A DNA stretch of 64,000 nt from Eonycteris spelaea (lineage: Eukaryota; Chordata; Mammalia; Chiroptera; Pteropodidae), in the NCBI GenBank assembly GCA_003508835.1, contig PUFA01000027.1:62001-126000 (forward strand). Direction: 5' to 3'. This document shows, one piece after another, positions 36,501 through 47,696 of the stretch (position 1 is its first letter; each line of letters opens with the position of its first letter). The notes beneath the pieces are model-generated. The model did no database searches, was not told where the DNA came from, and saw only the letters and a program-made list of their open reading frames with translations. The position numbers were made by a program, and so were the translations under genes.

Positions 36501-39500
36501 GACATACATTACAACATGGATGAACCTTGAAAACACGCTAAGTGAAAGAAGCCAATCACAGACCACATTGTATGAACGTGGTCATTTATATGAAATGTCC
36601 AGAATAGGCAAATCATAGAGACAAAAAGTAGATTAGTTGTTGCCAAGGGAAATGGAGAGTAACTGCTAACAGGTACTGGCTCTCTTTTGGAAGTGATGCA
36701 AATGTTCTAAAAATTGTGAAGTTTTCACAACTCTAAGATATATTTTAAAAACAGTAAAGTGTACTCTTTAAATGGATGGATTTTATAGTATGTGAATTAT
36801 GTATCAACTAAACTATTATTTTAAAAGTTACAAAAATCAGGAATCAGAGGGGATATTACTACTGACCTTACAGAAGAAAGGATTATAAGAGAATACTATA
36901 ACAATTGTATGCCAACAAATTAGGTAATCTAAATGAAATGGAAATATTCCTAGAAAGACACAGACTACCAAAGCTCTCAAGAATAGAACATATAAATATA
37001 CCTGTAACAAACAGATTGAATTAGTAATTTCAAAAAGCTTGCCACAAAGAAAAGGGCAGACCTAGATGCCTTCTCTAGTGAATTCTATTAGACATGCAAA
37101 AAAGAATTACCACCAATCCTTCACAAACTTCCAAAAAATAGAAGGGAGCATTTCCAGACTCATTCTATGAGACCTGTACTACTCTGATACAAAAATCAAA
37201 GACATCACAATAAAACTACAGACCAATGTCCCTTATAAACACAGATGCAAAAGTGCTCAACAAAATACTAGCAAACCAAATCCAGCATTAGGACATTCCA
37301 GGGAGGACTACAGAGAAGTTTCAAAAAAATGAAGCTAACCAATTTATAATACATAGAAAACCTCAAATTGTCCCTTCATTTTTTAAAATCTATTTTTTCA
37401 CGTATCTCCCCACTTCCCTCCCCTTTGGCAACCATCAGCTTGCTCTCTGTACCTAATGGTCTATTGCTATTTTCTTGATTTTTTGTTTTTCTAGATTACA
37501 CATATAAATGAAATCCAGTATTTTTTTCTTTATTTCACTTTGCACAATACCCTATTCAGGTCCTATTGGTGTCCAGTTGTATAAGTTTCTTATATATTTT
37601 GGATATTAACCCCTTATTGATATATCATTTCTGAATATCTTCTCCCATTTAGTAGGTTGCCATTTCATTTTGTTCATGGTTTTCTTCACTGTGCAAAAAC
37701 TTTTTCATTTGATGTGGTCCCATTTGTTTATTTTTGCTTTTGTTGCTCAAACTGTCCCCTTTAAAAATTAGCCACAGTGAAACTGAAAATCCAACAAACC
37801 TGGTCATAAGTTAAAGGAGGCAGATCCTCTCCACTGACTGTTTTCTGTTCTAAATAACATTTTTCTTGAAGTGTTTTGTCTCTAGCCAAAAAGAAGCCCA
37901 TCCAGGCACTAGTAGTTGAGGATGTATGCTGCCCTGCTAAGAGTAATCCAATAAGCATGCCTGCTACTTCATCATCTGTCAAAGGATGCCCATCCCTATA
38001 GAAAGAACCAAACACACAAATTTAACATTTTGGCAGACATATTTCATGCCTCATCCTTTAAATAAAGGGTCATAATGAATAAATTTTTCAGGTATAAAAG
38101 TTTCTCGCATTTGCCCATCACAAGTCAGAATTTTTTTTTTCCCATTAAAGAAAAGAGATAGACCAATAGAAAATACGATTTTGATTACAAAAGACTTCAT
38201 TAGCTTATCTAGCAAATTTTTCACCATGCAGTCACTGGGATTCCACTAAAGTACAAGATCCCGAAATTTATGTCTCATCCACTTAAAAGTCCAAAGGTCA
38301 TAGCTATTGATCTTTCATCATTACTTTTTAACTGGCTATATTATTTAACTATGCTTTAATGTGTAATTTCCTGCTTCAGCTTAATACGTGATCTGAACAG
38401 CTCTTACTTGTAAGTAGAATCTAGTAAAGTTTGGAGAATGTCATCAATTTTTTCTTCTGACTGTCTGCGTTTCTGAATTGCCTTATAGAAAATATTCTTG
38501 ATCTCTCGATGAGCTCTGTCCCTGCGTCTGTAATTCAAAGAAGAAAATAACTTCAAAAAATAAAGTAGTACTTTCTGGCATCAAATTCATTTTGAAAATA
38601 ACCAGGACCTAGCTTAAAGCAACCTTATTTAACTTTATTGACTCTAAAATAATTGACAAAACTCAGAACCAAGAGAAAAAAAAGGAACCATGAAAATCAT
38701 ATTGTTAGGAATTTCTAGGGTCTCTTAGGGCAAGAAATATATTTTAACATATAGATCTCTGATTCTTAACATACTACCTTTGTTCTACTAAAGGTCTAAA
38801 GCAAGACTCAAATGATTATTCCTTTAGAATCATTTCAGTTTAATAGAAAGCAGAACACTTTTAACATGAAATTTAGATTTTAACTAAATTCTTAAAGCAG
38901 ATGAGAGTCACTCTGGTTCTTCAAAAGAATCTAGGATTTAAATAAACCTGAGATTTACAGAGGATTATCTAAAGCTAGGATTTAGACTATGACTACAGCA
39001 TACAAGGTTTGATTCTACTTTTCACTTTCTAAGAAAGCATAGTTTTATAGAAGGTAAAAATACTAGTAGAGTCAGAAAACAAACTTCAACTCCCTATTTA
39101 TACCATTACAATAGGGCTCTCACTAGGTAATAGGTACTATAAGTGTTTTACATGAATACTCACTTTGACCTCCTGCAAGGTAGATGCTATTATCCTCATG
39201 TCACGGACAGCTGCATAAGATCCACAGCCATTGAGCAGTGGAGCCAAACTTTAAAATCAGGCAATCTGACTACCTTGCCCCCATTTAAACAAGGACTTCG
39301 AATAAAAATTCCTACACTGCATCATTTTTAAGACTGTCAGAAATCAACTGAGAAAGCAGCAGGGCCCGGAAAACATAAGATCTATTTAAGGAAGTGAATG
39401 GAATACTTTGGTTTAATCAGTGGTTTCAGGTAAGACAGAAAAAAGACTGCTGGAAAGACTAGTAAAGGGCCTATCATACCTAGCTCAGGAATTTCTGATT

Positions 39501-42500
39501 TCATCCAGGAGATAGGAAAGGTGGAAATAGGCTCAACACACATTTATAGAGAACTTATTATAGGCCCAGGGCTGTGCTGGATTTTCTAGCATAATATGGA
39601 TGAAAGCATTCTGAAAACTACAAAGCTCTCTTACAAGTATAAGGTATTCCAGAGAACCTCTGCTGGCTCTTTTACTTCCACCCCTCTTTATTCCCTAAGT
39701 GGACAGAAGTACAGAAACAGAAGGAAAAGTATCAATTTGATGCCTCTCTCTCACATAAACAGAAAAGAATCAACAAAGGTACAAAAAGCCTCCTAATATG
39801 AAAGACATTAAGCTATACATCAAGACCTATGAGCAACATTTCTTTGTATCACAGATGGTCCCTGCCCTTCTGGTGATCACAGTACAGCACACAAGGAGAC
39901 AAAGAGAAAATTAAAAGCACTGACACTTCAAACAAAGAAATTTCACAATATACTACAAAACAGTCAAATACTTTCAAACAAGTGCTTCGAGGGCTGTATC
40001 ACTTTTAGGTAGAGTTCAGAGGCTTTCATTAATATAAGGAATATGTGAGATAAGAAGATTTTAAAATATAGAAAAGTTACTTTTTTAATAAATTGAAACT
40101 TACCTTAAATGAGCTCATTATATAGTTTATATAAGAAAATTTGTCCTGATTTCTTATAGAAGAATGGGGGCTCATAATCTCCCCCAATTTATTTGTTTTA
40201 TGTTTAATTTTTATCTTCCCAAAGCATACCAACATTACAGTAATTATATAGAGTTAAATCACCAAATATAGTTTCTTTATCCATACCTGAAACTAGGCAA
40301 AGGGAGCCAACCTGGCAACAGCCAGGCTGCATGGCTAAAACCTCCATCCAAATCTGCATACAGTTGTGCCACCTTTTCATTGAGCTGACTTCTGATTTCC
40401 TTTCCATGTAAACAATGGCTAGCTGTTAAAATTATAAGCTCAGAAAGAGCTTCAAACAAATCTAAAGGAAAAAAGATCATTTCCATTAATATTGCCAAAA
40501 ATTATTTTGGAATGTTCTGTTTTCTTAGAGACCTAAAATAACTGTGAAGGAAAACTGAGAATAAAAACAACTCGAGAACCTATTCATACCATCCAAAAAG
40601 CTTATAGACATGTGGCTGCCCTACTACACAAAATAGAGGCAAGAAACCAAATGATGGGAAGTACCCCAACCCTCTGAACAACCGAAGTCGATGCCACAAA
40701 GGCATTTCTAAACCTCACTCATGAGCCCTTCACCTTGAAAAGATCAAGATAAAAATTAATGAGTTCAAGGTCACAGTATAACAAAAGCAGCAAAAAGTCT
40801 ATTTAGTGCATATGAGGACAATAATGAGGTGCTTCCCAAGGAATAGCAGTCCTTAAACTGAAGAATGGATTATTTCCCAGGTCCAAAGTGAGTAGGTCAG
40901 GACTGAAAATTGAAGTCTTGACCATGTATAAAAAAAAAACTGTTAACTAATCACCAGATGGCATACCCCAACACTGGAGACAGGTGCATCAGGCCAGCAC
41001 ACTTGAATGACACTTATAGTTATAAAAATTATCCAAACAATGCCCCATTCTTTAATTCCATGTTCACCAAATGAACTTCCAATCATCATCTGGCTTTCCA
41101 ATTAAATTTACCATCAAAAAGAAGTTCAGCAAATATTCTGGTGTTCTTGGTGCTATAAAGTCTCATTTGTATTTAGTAAATAGTTGGCATTCTAGATGGT
41201 TAGAAATACTACATCAACGTGAAGTATATATATATTTTTTTAATAAAGTCTCTGGACCTTTTATAGAGCCAAAGACCAGACCCACACATGGTGACCTACA
41301 CAAAGATCTTAATGTCCCATACGCAGAGGTTGCTTCCTGTTATGAGGATGGCAATCATCTCAGAAGGCAACACTTACTGCAGTCCAATATAAAGACTGCA
41401 TCACAGAAACATCCAAAGAAGGTCATGTTCAATACACAATATAATGCAAGAAAGTATACAATACATTTTTAAAAACGTCTACTGGAAATGACTAAATTCA
41501 AACTTTTGGTAAAGGTAGAGTAAGCTCATATATTTAAATTTACTTTCTTTGTGGAATAAATCATTCCCACATAACATCAGATAAATAAGATTACATAGAT
41601 AATTGTTTAGACTTTTACTTGCCCATTAGGGATAAAAAATTGTTTTATTCATTTAAAATTTTTATATTCAGTTTACTCCAAAATCTACTCATGAATCATT
41701 TTTATATTATTTGTACAAATGAGCTGAGTAATATGCATGTTATTGAACCATTTTAAGGTTTTGCTAAGTGAGCAGCAATAATCACTTTCTCTCAGGTCTT
41801 TTTAACTCTATGGTAATCATAACATGTTATTTCTGTTAAACCTAAGGTGGTTTTACATATGTTGTAGTTCGATTTTTATATACACACACATATTCTTAGG
41901 TTTCCAGTCATAGAAAAGTAGAAACACTAGCAAAAATACGAAGCCGAAATGTTTTGCTTACTTTTTTCTCCACTTTCTCCCCAACTTTGGAAGTATTCCT
42001 TTGTTTCTTTTTCAATTATAGAAACATGCTGTCTAAAATGGGCTATGTTAAGGCTACTTTTTAACATTTTCTTCTGCTCCAAGAAAACCTTAAAAAAATT
42101 AAGAGTATACAGCATTAAAACACAATTTTGTTTTATCACAAGATCCATGTGGGTTATTATTACTCTATAACACTCAAGAAAAGCCACCTTCTAAAAAAAT
42201 AGAAAATAAAAATTGTAAAAAGGTTTTTAGAAACTACATCAGATGTGGCAAACTTAGAACTTTTGTGCACAGATCTGAAGTAGTGTGTAGAAGACACCTG
42301 TTACGCAGGCCCTAGACAAATGATGAATTAAGAATCCCAACTCCTGCTTTCCTTCCTTACACCCTTTCCCACTCCTGACCCCAGGGCTTCCTTTTCCTAT
42401 TCTGTTATCTTCTAGTCTTCCAACCCAACTCAGACGGCAACACAGTCTCCCAAAGGTCCATTTTGCTTCGATATTATTTTTATCCTCCTTCACATATTTA

Positions 42501-44106
42501 TCCTATTCTATTCCCAATTATCATTCCTCACTGACATTAACTTCTGGAAGATAAATTATAATATGGTCTTAATAAAATGAGTTCACACTAAGACAACTAA
42601 TAGTTTTAACCCTTTGAAAGTTTTCTATTTTAAGAATCTAATAAGCTGTGTGAAAAGATGGATATATTTTCCAGGGCTCTTTCTTTTGGCCTTGAGGAGA
42701 GCTATTCATTCTCCCACACCTCTCCCATCCTGAGAAAGAGCACATGTCAACTTCTAACTACTATACAAGAGTACTGGGTAATGTGTGGTATGTTCACAGC
42801 CAGAAGCCTACCTCCAAGCAACTAGGCCAATTATCTAATTTGTGTTTTACATCAACTTGCAGCACTTTAATGTTTGACTTTAGTGGGGAAAAGAAATCAT
42901 ACAAACTTCTAAAGCTAACAATCTCTAGCTCAGAAGAGCTCTTACGCTAGAATCTCAGGCAGTAGTGGAAAAGTAGGAGGCCATCGGATATGAAATAATG
43001 GGATTTTCTTGTTACACTCTCAAATCAAATCCCAATGAGCTAAGTTATCATTCATTTATTTCTTTAGGAAGGCCTTTAAAATTGCTTAGCCCATGCCAGC
43101 AACTATACAACAAAATACCCATTCTTTGTCAGTTACCCATGGCTTTTCTTCTTTTAAATGTCTCATGATTCTTCAGATTTTTGAACCAAGGAATAAATTG
43201 TTTCTACATTTTAAATCATACTACTAGCTGTAACTATTATGGTACAGATTTTCTTGAAAATAAGTGTCACCTACTGGATTAGGCACATCATATGCAACTC
43301 CCTTCCCAAACACAGGTGTTGTCAGACGACTGTAGACATCTTCTGCATTCAAGTCTTCATTTTTACTATTAAAAAGTAGTGCAGCAGCATCACTCCCCAA
43401 AAGGTAAGTAAAAGTCTTGCCCACCATGGTAAAACTAAACACGGGTCCATACTAAAGAGAAAAAAGTACACACATACTGATGTTACCAAAAAATATGTAG
43501 CACTAAGACACTAATTTCTTAAATCACAAAACAATAAGTTGAAAAAAAAATTCATAAACCTTAATGCAATTCTCTCCCAGTCTTTGTCTAAATTTATAAC
43601 TAAGTTCATCTAGTTGCAAAAGGAATATAAATAAGACTTTTCTTTTTTTACTGTTTATTTTGAAAATATTTCTACCTTATACAGACATTATAACATTAAT
43701 AATTACCTATTCTTTCATAATTAGACATATGTGTGATGTGTCAGTTTTTTAATTATATATAATTCTACAAAAAGTATTTCTGAGAATATAGATTTCTTTT
43801 CCTTGGTTAAAAATTAATTTACAGGAGTAGCCAAAGGATATGACCTTTCATATAGTACTTGCTATGTGAAGACACCAGAAGTTTATTTAGTTAATAGCTT
43901 TACCACTATCTCACCAACACTATGCTTCAGTTCACCTCAGCTATAAAATGGGAATAGTAATAATACCTACTTCATAGAACTGTTAGGAAACACATATTGG
44001 AAGGTATGCATATATATTATGTATTATATGCATATAATAAATATATTAGAGAAAAATAAATATATGTTAGAGTACCTTGGCCATAAGTGTTTTCTTTAAT
44101 TATTAC

Positions 44107-44149
<43 letters not shown>

Positions 44150-47100
44150 ATAGACTTAAAAATCAAACCATATGTAAATCCTAGCTTGGACACTAGCTAC
44201 TAGTGAGATTAATAACAAATTATATAATCTGTTTCTCAGTTTTGTCATCTATAAAACAATAAACCTGAAGGGGTTTTGTTGGGCTTTAATGAGATAATCT
44301 ATATAAAGCAGTAGGTACTGGCCCAAAGTAAGTGTTTTATAATTATTAATGTAAGAAGAAGAAAAGAGAGTAGGATTATATAGCCATAAATACATTTGTA
44401 CATTTGAAATTGGAAATATGAGGGAGCACTCACTTCTCTTTAAAGAGAATGCAAAGTTATCTGCTTTGATAGAAAGGTATGGAAGATTCAGGAGCTTAGA
44501 AAAATAAAGGTTTGAATCAGTCACTATTATGAGTGGGAATATAAGTCAATCACAGGAACATAAAAGGATTGTTGAGCAGTGCTCAAAGTTCTTTAAGGTA
44601 GGCAGACAATCATGAAATTAGGAAAGAACTAATTTGTTACAAGGAAGGAGAAAATGACTAACAGGCTCCCTTCCAAGGTTGGGTTTTACCAGGTAAACAC
44701 AATGAAAAGATCCAGGAGCAAGGAAATTAAGGTACTGGCAAAAGTCTAACTCCTATGATGGATCATAGTCCCAAAGAAGAAAAAAAAGAAAAGTAAAGAA
44801 AGAAGACTGATAGACCAGGACAAAGTAAATGGAACAATGGACTAAAAGACCTAATGAGGTCAAAGAGTGGTTACAATAGAAGGAACTGCACAGGCAAACC
44901 AGGAGAAGCTGTGGTTAAGAGTAGGCATCTACATTCATAGTATGGAACTGAAAGTTAAGAGTGATGACAAGTCTTAAGGGGAATGTGGAGTAAATGGTCG
45001 AACTGGTATAGGAAAGCTCACTGGAGTGGAGAAGAGCAAAGATCTGAGTGACCACAGAGTTGTGTGGGTCATCCAAGTAGAACTGAAGTCATAGAAGACA
45101 TATAGTGCAGGTTAGAGAATTCCACAGACGTGTGGTTAAGAAGGGTAGATTAGTATTAATTTCAACTATGATCACGGATAACAAAATTTATGCCAGTGAT
45201 TTTTAAACCATAGTTACCAAACTGCCGGTTTCCTCAGTGGTATCTCAGAGATCACCCCAGGACATGGGGAAAGCTAAAAGTGTCTCCAAGGGATAAGCAT
45301 AAGATTACAATTTTTTTACTGTTCTGCCATTTAAAAGAAAAGCTTGAAAAGCACGGATTTCCTCTAACCATTTGGAAGACTTACCTTCTCATATGCATTT
45401 TCTAGGAATTCAATTGGACTTTTCCCAAACGCTATGGCATGCCCAAGGAACGGAATTGGAGAGAAAATGTATGGTGGACTTTTCTGCAAAATAAAACAAA
45501 AACTTTCAGTTCACATTTAATAGAAAAATCTAGTTTAGGTTTCATGACCAAATAAATGAAATTTTCCATTAATACTAAAAAGTTACTACGAAATGCAGCA
45601 TCAAAAGTAATTAAAACAGACAAAATGTAGATATCTTAGGAGAGTATCCATAGTAAAAAGAACAAACTCAAAATACAGTATAAGATCACTAGACAAACAC
45701 AAAGTCATTGCAATTATAAATGCTGAACATGTCCAGAATATGTCCAATTTTATTGGTGGCTCTTGGCAACTTTCCTCACCATTAGTAGCAAAAAAAAAAA
45801 AAAAAAAAGAACAGAAAAATCAAATTATAATTTCCTCACCACTTACTTCCCCTACTACTCATAATTTTAGTCCCACAATCTCGCCTAAAGAAGGTATAGA
45901 AAAAAAACACAGTTAAGTTGAGGTATAGAAATAAGGAGAATGTTAAAGAATGCTTATCAGTAAACAGAACACAGCTCATGCTTCTTTAACTACAAATAAA
46001 CTACATCCACTGATTTTTTTAAAGAGAGTAGATCTGCTCTAGCAGAAACTCTAGTATTCACTATAAAAGGTACTCGAGATGCCTCAAAATGAGACTTGCA
46101 GATTATAACATTAAGTCTCCTGGTTATCAAACTTGCAATGATGAAAAAGCATTACTCCTCAGATCTTCAGTGGTCTCAAATAGCAAGGAGCACTAAAAAG
46201 TCACTTTTCTGATAACAGTAACAATCTTAAAATACTACAGCTACCTTTCTTCCCAAAGATAAATACTATTTCCTCAAAACTCCAAATAATACTGCTTCTT
46301 GCCTGTAATGATTCAAACAAAAATTATTTTAAAAACTACTTGATCAATAGTTTGTACATTCCATTGTCAGTAAAAGGGTAGCTTTCAAAGCTACTAGGTG
46401 TTGGCTGGTTAAGGATTCATTCATCAAATATATTACAGAAATATGAAACCAGTGGTCAATAAAACCACTAAATTAGAGAAACTGATTTTATTAGCATTAT
46501 AGGAAGTTGCCTACAACATCCCAATTACTCCACTCCACTCTACCAAACCATACCGATACAAACCGCTAGTAGGGGCAATGCCTCAAGAAACAGAACCACC
46601 CAAGTGCAGTCTCCAGGATCATGGGCAACCACGGTAGCAGCTACAAGATCACCTCAACCAGAGGCCCCACCAGGCCTGCAACAAACCTAAGGCTGCCAGT
46701 ACGGCCACCAGGGCGTTCAGCGCCACAGCCTGAGCCACCGCTGCCAGTCCTGAAACGACCATGAAGGTCACCAGTGCCGCGGCCAGCACAGCTATCACTG
46801 TGACCACAAACGGGGCAAGCACGACCCCGGCCAGGACCAGACACCGCCAGAATCAAGACCGTCCGCATCAAAGCCAGCACCCGACCCCCAGGGCTCCTGC
46901 TGCACCACCCAGGCGAGCACAGCCACTGTAGCCCCTCTCGCTAGTCATTCCGCCGCCCTGGTTGCCGCGTCCCCCGCCAGGACCCCAGCGTGTGTTGTAC
47001 GTACCGCCCCGGCTGGCAGGGGGGCCAGGTGGCCGATGGCGAGGCGGAACAGGTAGACCAGGCTGAGCGTAAAGGCGCAGGCGATCAGCAGCATGGATAG

Positions 47101-47178
47101 GAGGTTGCCGCTCATCACCCGCTCCATCGCCTGCCCCAGCACCGACCCGCCCGCCTGCAGTAAACCCAGCAACGCCAT
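33420..47178 (-). CDS. CYP51A1: CYP51A1, lanosterol 14-alpha-demethylase, complete coding region in 10 exons
   Basis: CYP51A1 is the ER-membrane cytochrome P450 that removes the 14-alpha-methyl group of lanosterol and dihydrolanosterol in cholesterol synthesis. Ten exons with GT-AG junctions add to 1,512 bases: 503 residues plus stop, the length of the human protein counted from its second Met, with no frame break. Visible features: an N-terminal membrane segment ([19 protein letters not shown], about residues 27-45), the CYP51 SRS1 signature [16 protein letters not shown] (from Tyr131), the oxygen-binding I-helix GQHTSS, the ExxR motif ETLR, FNPDRY, and the heme loop FGAGRHRCIG with Cys449. 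Start: ATG at 47178-47176 in strong context (GGAATGG). It converges on AKAP9. Confidence 0.98.
33855..34090 (+). mobile_element. LINE-1 3' UTR end
   Basis: GATGGACACGGGCAGTGGAT, then GGTGGTGAACAAACAATGCA, ATACACTTGAAACCTATTTT and AACCAATGTCATCCCAATAA, ending in an AAATAAATA tail. It is the same 3' UTR type as the antisense copy at 11002-11826. In CYP51A1 intron 9. Confidence 0.8.
34466..35255 (+). mobile_element. LTR-like ancient retroelement in CYP51A1 intron 9
   Basis: Contains AATGAAGCCCCCATAAAAAT (TATA-like region), GAACACATGGAGGTGCTGGG, a polyadenylation hexamer in TACAATAAATCAATCTAGTA, and GACAACCTGGCCTTGCAATT. I recognise this as an old mammalian LTR but cannot name the family or find target duplications. 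It is antisense to CYP51A1. Non-coding. Confidence 0.65.
35378..35546 (-). CDS. CYP51A1: CYP51A1 exon 9
   Basis: One hundred and sixty-nine bases: [20 protein letters not shown] then [20 protein letters not shown] and FAYVPFGA. It ends one base into the Gly codon of the heme-binding loop. Acceptor CATAG, donor GTAAGA. Confidence 0.97.
35618..35772. repeat. AT-rich low-complexity tract
   Basis: Almost pure A/T with repeated TATATTTA words, capable of extensive hairpin formation, about 70 bases from exon 9 of CYP51A1. Confidence 0.85.
35944..36039 (-). CDS. CYP51A1: CYP51A1 exon 8, ExxR motif
   Basis: Thirty-two codons, phase 0/0: [20 protein letters not shown] then [16 protein letters not shown] is the invariant P450 ExxR of the K-helix. 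It is too short to be obvious as an ORF. Acceptor TTTTAG, donor GTTAGT. Confidence 0.96.
36335..37335 (+). mobile_element. Ancient LINE-1 fragments
   Basis: First part (36335-36835) is an L1M 3' end: TTTAGAGCAGCATTACTGAT, GAACCTTGAAAACACGCTAA and CAGACCACATTGTATGAACG. Second part (36840-37335) is ORF2: ATGCCAACAAATTAGGTAAT and TAAACACAGATGCAAAAGTG. The 3' end lies before ORF2, so these are two insertions or a rearrangement. In CYP51A1 intron 7, antisense to the gene. Confidence 0.8.
37370..37765 (-). mobile_element. LINE-1 3' fragment, antisense
   Basis: Reads CAACCATCAGCTTGCTCTCT and then a TATTTTGGATATTAACCCCT to TTGTTCATGGTTTTCTTCAC series, a reversed L1 3' region. It ends about 35 bases from the CYP51A1 exon 7 donor. 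Confidence 0.75.
37800..37995 (-). CDS. CYP51A1: CYP51A1 exon 7, I-helix with oxygen-binding motif
   Basis: One hundred and ninety-six bases: [20 protein letters not shown] then [20 protein letters not shown], ending [14 protein letters not shown] is the threonine-containing oxygen-activation motif. Acceptor TATAG, donor GTTTGT. An antisense L1 fragment lies within about 40 bases of the donor. Confidence 0.97.
38408..38527 (-). CDS. CYP51A1: CYP51A1 exon 6
   Basis: One hundred and twenty bases: [20 protein letters not shown] then [19 protein letters not shown]. Acceptor TTACAG, donor GTAAGA. Confidence 0.96.
38528..40286. other. CYP51A1 intron 5 with MIR
   Basis: A reversed MIR lies at about 39100-39290 (AAGTGTTTTACATGAATACT, GATGCTATTATCCTCATGTC). 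The remainder has no exon or element I can name. Confidence 0.55.
39100..39290 (-). repeat. MIR SINE
   Basis: GTACTATAAGTGTTTTACAT, GGTAGATGCTATTATCCTCA and GAGCAGTGGAGCCAAACTTT: reversed MIR. Confidence 0.7.
40287..40461 (-). CDS. CYP51A1: CYP51A1 exon 5
   Basis: One hundred and seventy-five bases: [20 protein letters not shown] then [20 protein letters not shown] and [17 protein letters not shown]. The last segment is the conserved F-G region of the animal enzymes. Acceptor CTTTAG, donor GTATGG. Confidence 0.97.
40462..41961. other. CYP51A1 intron 4, no recognised content
   Basis: The 133-residue plus-strand frame at 41071-41472 has no recognisable domain and ordinary A+T composition; I treat it as chance. 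No named repeat found. Confidence 0.5.
41962..42088 (-). CDS. CYP51A1: CYP51A1 exon 4
   Basis: One hundred and twenty-seven bases: [20 protein letters not shown] then [20 protein letters not shown] and EK. One base is left over for the next codon (Asn). Acceptor TTAAG, donor GTAAGC. Confidence 0.96.
42089..43274. other. CYP51A1 intron 3, no recognised content
   Basis: No exon, RNA gene or named repeat. A pyrimidine-rich patch lies at 42330-42430. Confidence 0.5.
43275..43451 (-). CDS. CYP51A1: CYP51A1 exon 3, SRS1 region
   Basis: Fifty-nine codons, phase 0/0, starting [20 protein letters not shown] and ending VAYDVPNP. It contains the B-C loop signature with Tyr131, a residue that lines the sterol pocket in the human enzyme. 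Confidence 0.97.
43860..44010 (+). repeat. MIR SINE fragment
   Basis: CAGCTATAAAATGGGAATAG then TAATAATACCTACTTCATAG, forward MIR core. Confidence 0.75.
44098..44147. repeat. (ATT)n microsatellite
   Basis: About 16 near-perfect ATT units in CYP51A1 intron 2, between two MIR fragments. Likely length-variable. Confidence 0.92.
44170..44355 (+). repeat. MIR SINE
   Basis: CTCAGTTTTGTCATCTATAA then TTGTTGGGCTTTAATGAGAT and GGTACTGGCCCAAAGTAAGT: forward MIR. Confidence 0.75.
44360..45190. other. CYP51A1 intron 2, purine-rich unassigned stretch
   Basis: Purine-rich (AAGAAGAAAAAAAAGAAAAG near 44775) and possibly an old repeat, but I cannot assign it. Confidence 0.4.
45194..45355. mobile_element. 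hAT-Charlie-like MITE relic
   Basis: Left end CAGTGATTTTTAAACCAT and right end AAGCTTGAAAAGCACGG form decayed inverted ends (CAGTGnTTTTnAA type). About 160 bases, just before CYP51A1 exon 2. No clear 8-bp duplication. Confidence 0.5.
45385..45483 (-). CDS. CYP51A1: CYP51A1 exon 2
   Basis: Thirty-three codons, phase 0/0: [20 protein letters not shown] then [13 protein letters not shown]. It holds the proline-rich hinge and the start of the catalytic fold. Acceptor TGCAG, donor GTAAGT. Confidence 0.96.
45484..46639. other. CYP51A1 intron 1, no recognised content
   Basis: A+T-rich intron with a poly-A run at about 45789-45808. No exon or named repeat. Confidence 0.5.
47005..47178 (-). CDS. CYP51A1: CYP51A1 exon 1, coding part
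   Basis: Fifty-eight codons from ATG, starting [20 protein letters not shown], then the membrane anchor, ending LAPLPAGA before GTACGT. Upstream in frame are Ala codons (T-A-A-A-A-A-A-G) with no ATG, so the longer N-terminus annotated in human is not available. The 5' UTR extends right into the CpG island; the transcription start cannot be fixed. Confidence 0.95.
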
Positions 47179-47393
47179 TCCGGCGGCCGCCGCTGCTGCA
47201 GTTCGCTGGGGACGCTGGAGGCCGAGGTCGCCGCCGCTCCTCCGAATCCACGGAGCGAGAGAAGCCGGCGGATGGGCATCCGGAGGCGGCCCCGGCCCCC
47301 AGGTCTCCTACTAATCCCAGTCCCACCCCCCTCCCCCGGCGCGCACCACCCGGTGTCACAGAACTGGGCGGGGCCTGCCGCTGGGCACGCCCC

Positions 47394-47400
47394 TTAAATA
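47394..47400 (-). promoter_or_regulatory. TATA-like heptamer upstream of CYP51A1
   Basis: TATTTAA on the minus strand, about 220 bases upstream of the ATG. It could place a start near 47365-47370, but the CpG island and reports of TATA-less CYP51 promoters make this uncertain. Confidence 0.25.
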
Positions 47401-47624
47401 GGACTCTATAACAGCGAGGTCTCCTTACGCCGGGAGAGAGGTCCTGGCAAGGCAGGCTGCACCTATGGCACGGGTGGCACAGAGACGAATGGAACGTGGG
47501 CTTAACAAGAGATCACCCCCCCGAGAATCGCGGATCACCGCAGCCTGAGCGTCCTGGGTGCGGGGCGCCAGAACACGACGCGCGGTTGGAGGCGGCGGAG
47601 GGATCTCAGGGTCAGGGTTGCGGT

Positions 47625-47640
47625 GGGGCGGCTGGGGCGG
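47625..47640. promoter_or_regulatory. CYP51A1: Paired GC boxes (Sp1-type)
   Basis: Two GGGGCGG heptamers at 47625-47631 and 47634-47640, about 30 bases downstream of the SRE with respect to CYP51A1. Sp1 commonly cooperates with SREBP at sterol genes. Confidence 0.65.
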
Positions 47641-47668
47641 TGCGCTCTGTGATTGCACCGCGCGCGCG

Positions 47669-47677
47669 TGAGGTGAT
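47669..47677 (-). promoter_or_regulatory. CYP51A1: Sterol response element (SRE) of CYP51A1
   Basis: Reads ATCACCTCA on the CYP51A1 strand, a sterol response element core of the kind bound by SREBP, about 490 bases upstream of the ATG. Human CYP51A1 is known to be induced by SREBP through such an element near a CRE and GC boxes. Confidence 0.8.
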
Positions 47678-47688
47678 CTCGGCCTATG

Positions 47689-47696
47689 TCGCGTCA
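47689..47696 (-). promoter_or_regulatory. CYP51A1: CRE-like element TGACGCGA
   Basis: TGACGCGA on the CYP51A1 strand, 11 bases upstream of the SRE. The same octamer is the described CRE of mammalian CYP51 promoters, where CREB/CREM act, notably in male germ cells. Confidence 0.75.

Noticed and set aside
41071..41472. 133-residue plus-strand frame in CYP51A1 intron 4
   Set aside because: No domain, no splice context, ordinary A+T composition; consistent with chance.
44098..44147. Regularly repeated short units, considered as a CRISPR-like array
   Set aside because: This is a simple ATT microsatellite without spacers, in a mammalian intron.
46868..47359. 163-residue minus-strand frame overlapping CYP51A1 exon 1
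   Set aside because: It is in a different frame from the enzyme, lies in CpG-island sequence and has no ATG at its start (GTG). Gly/Arg/Pro-rich composition is expected from GC-rich DNA.
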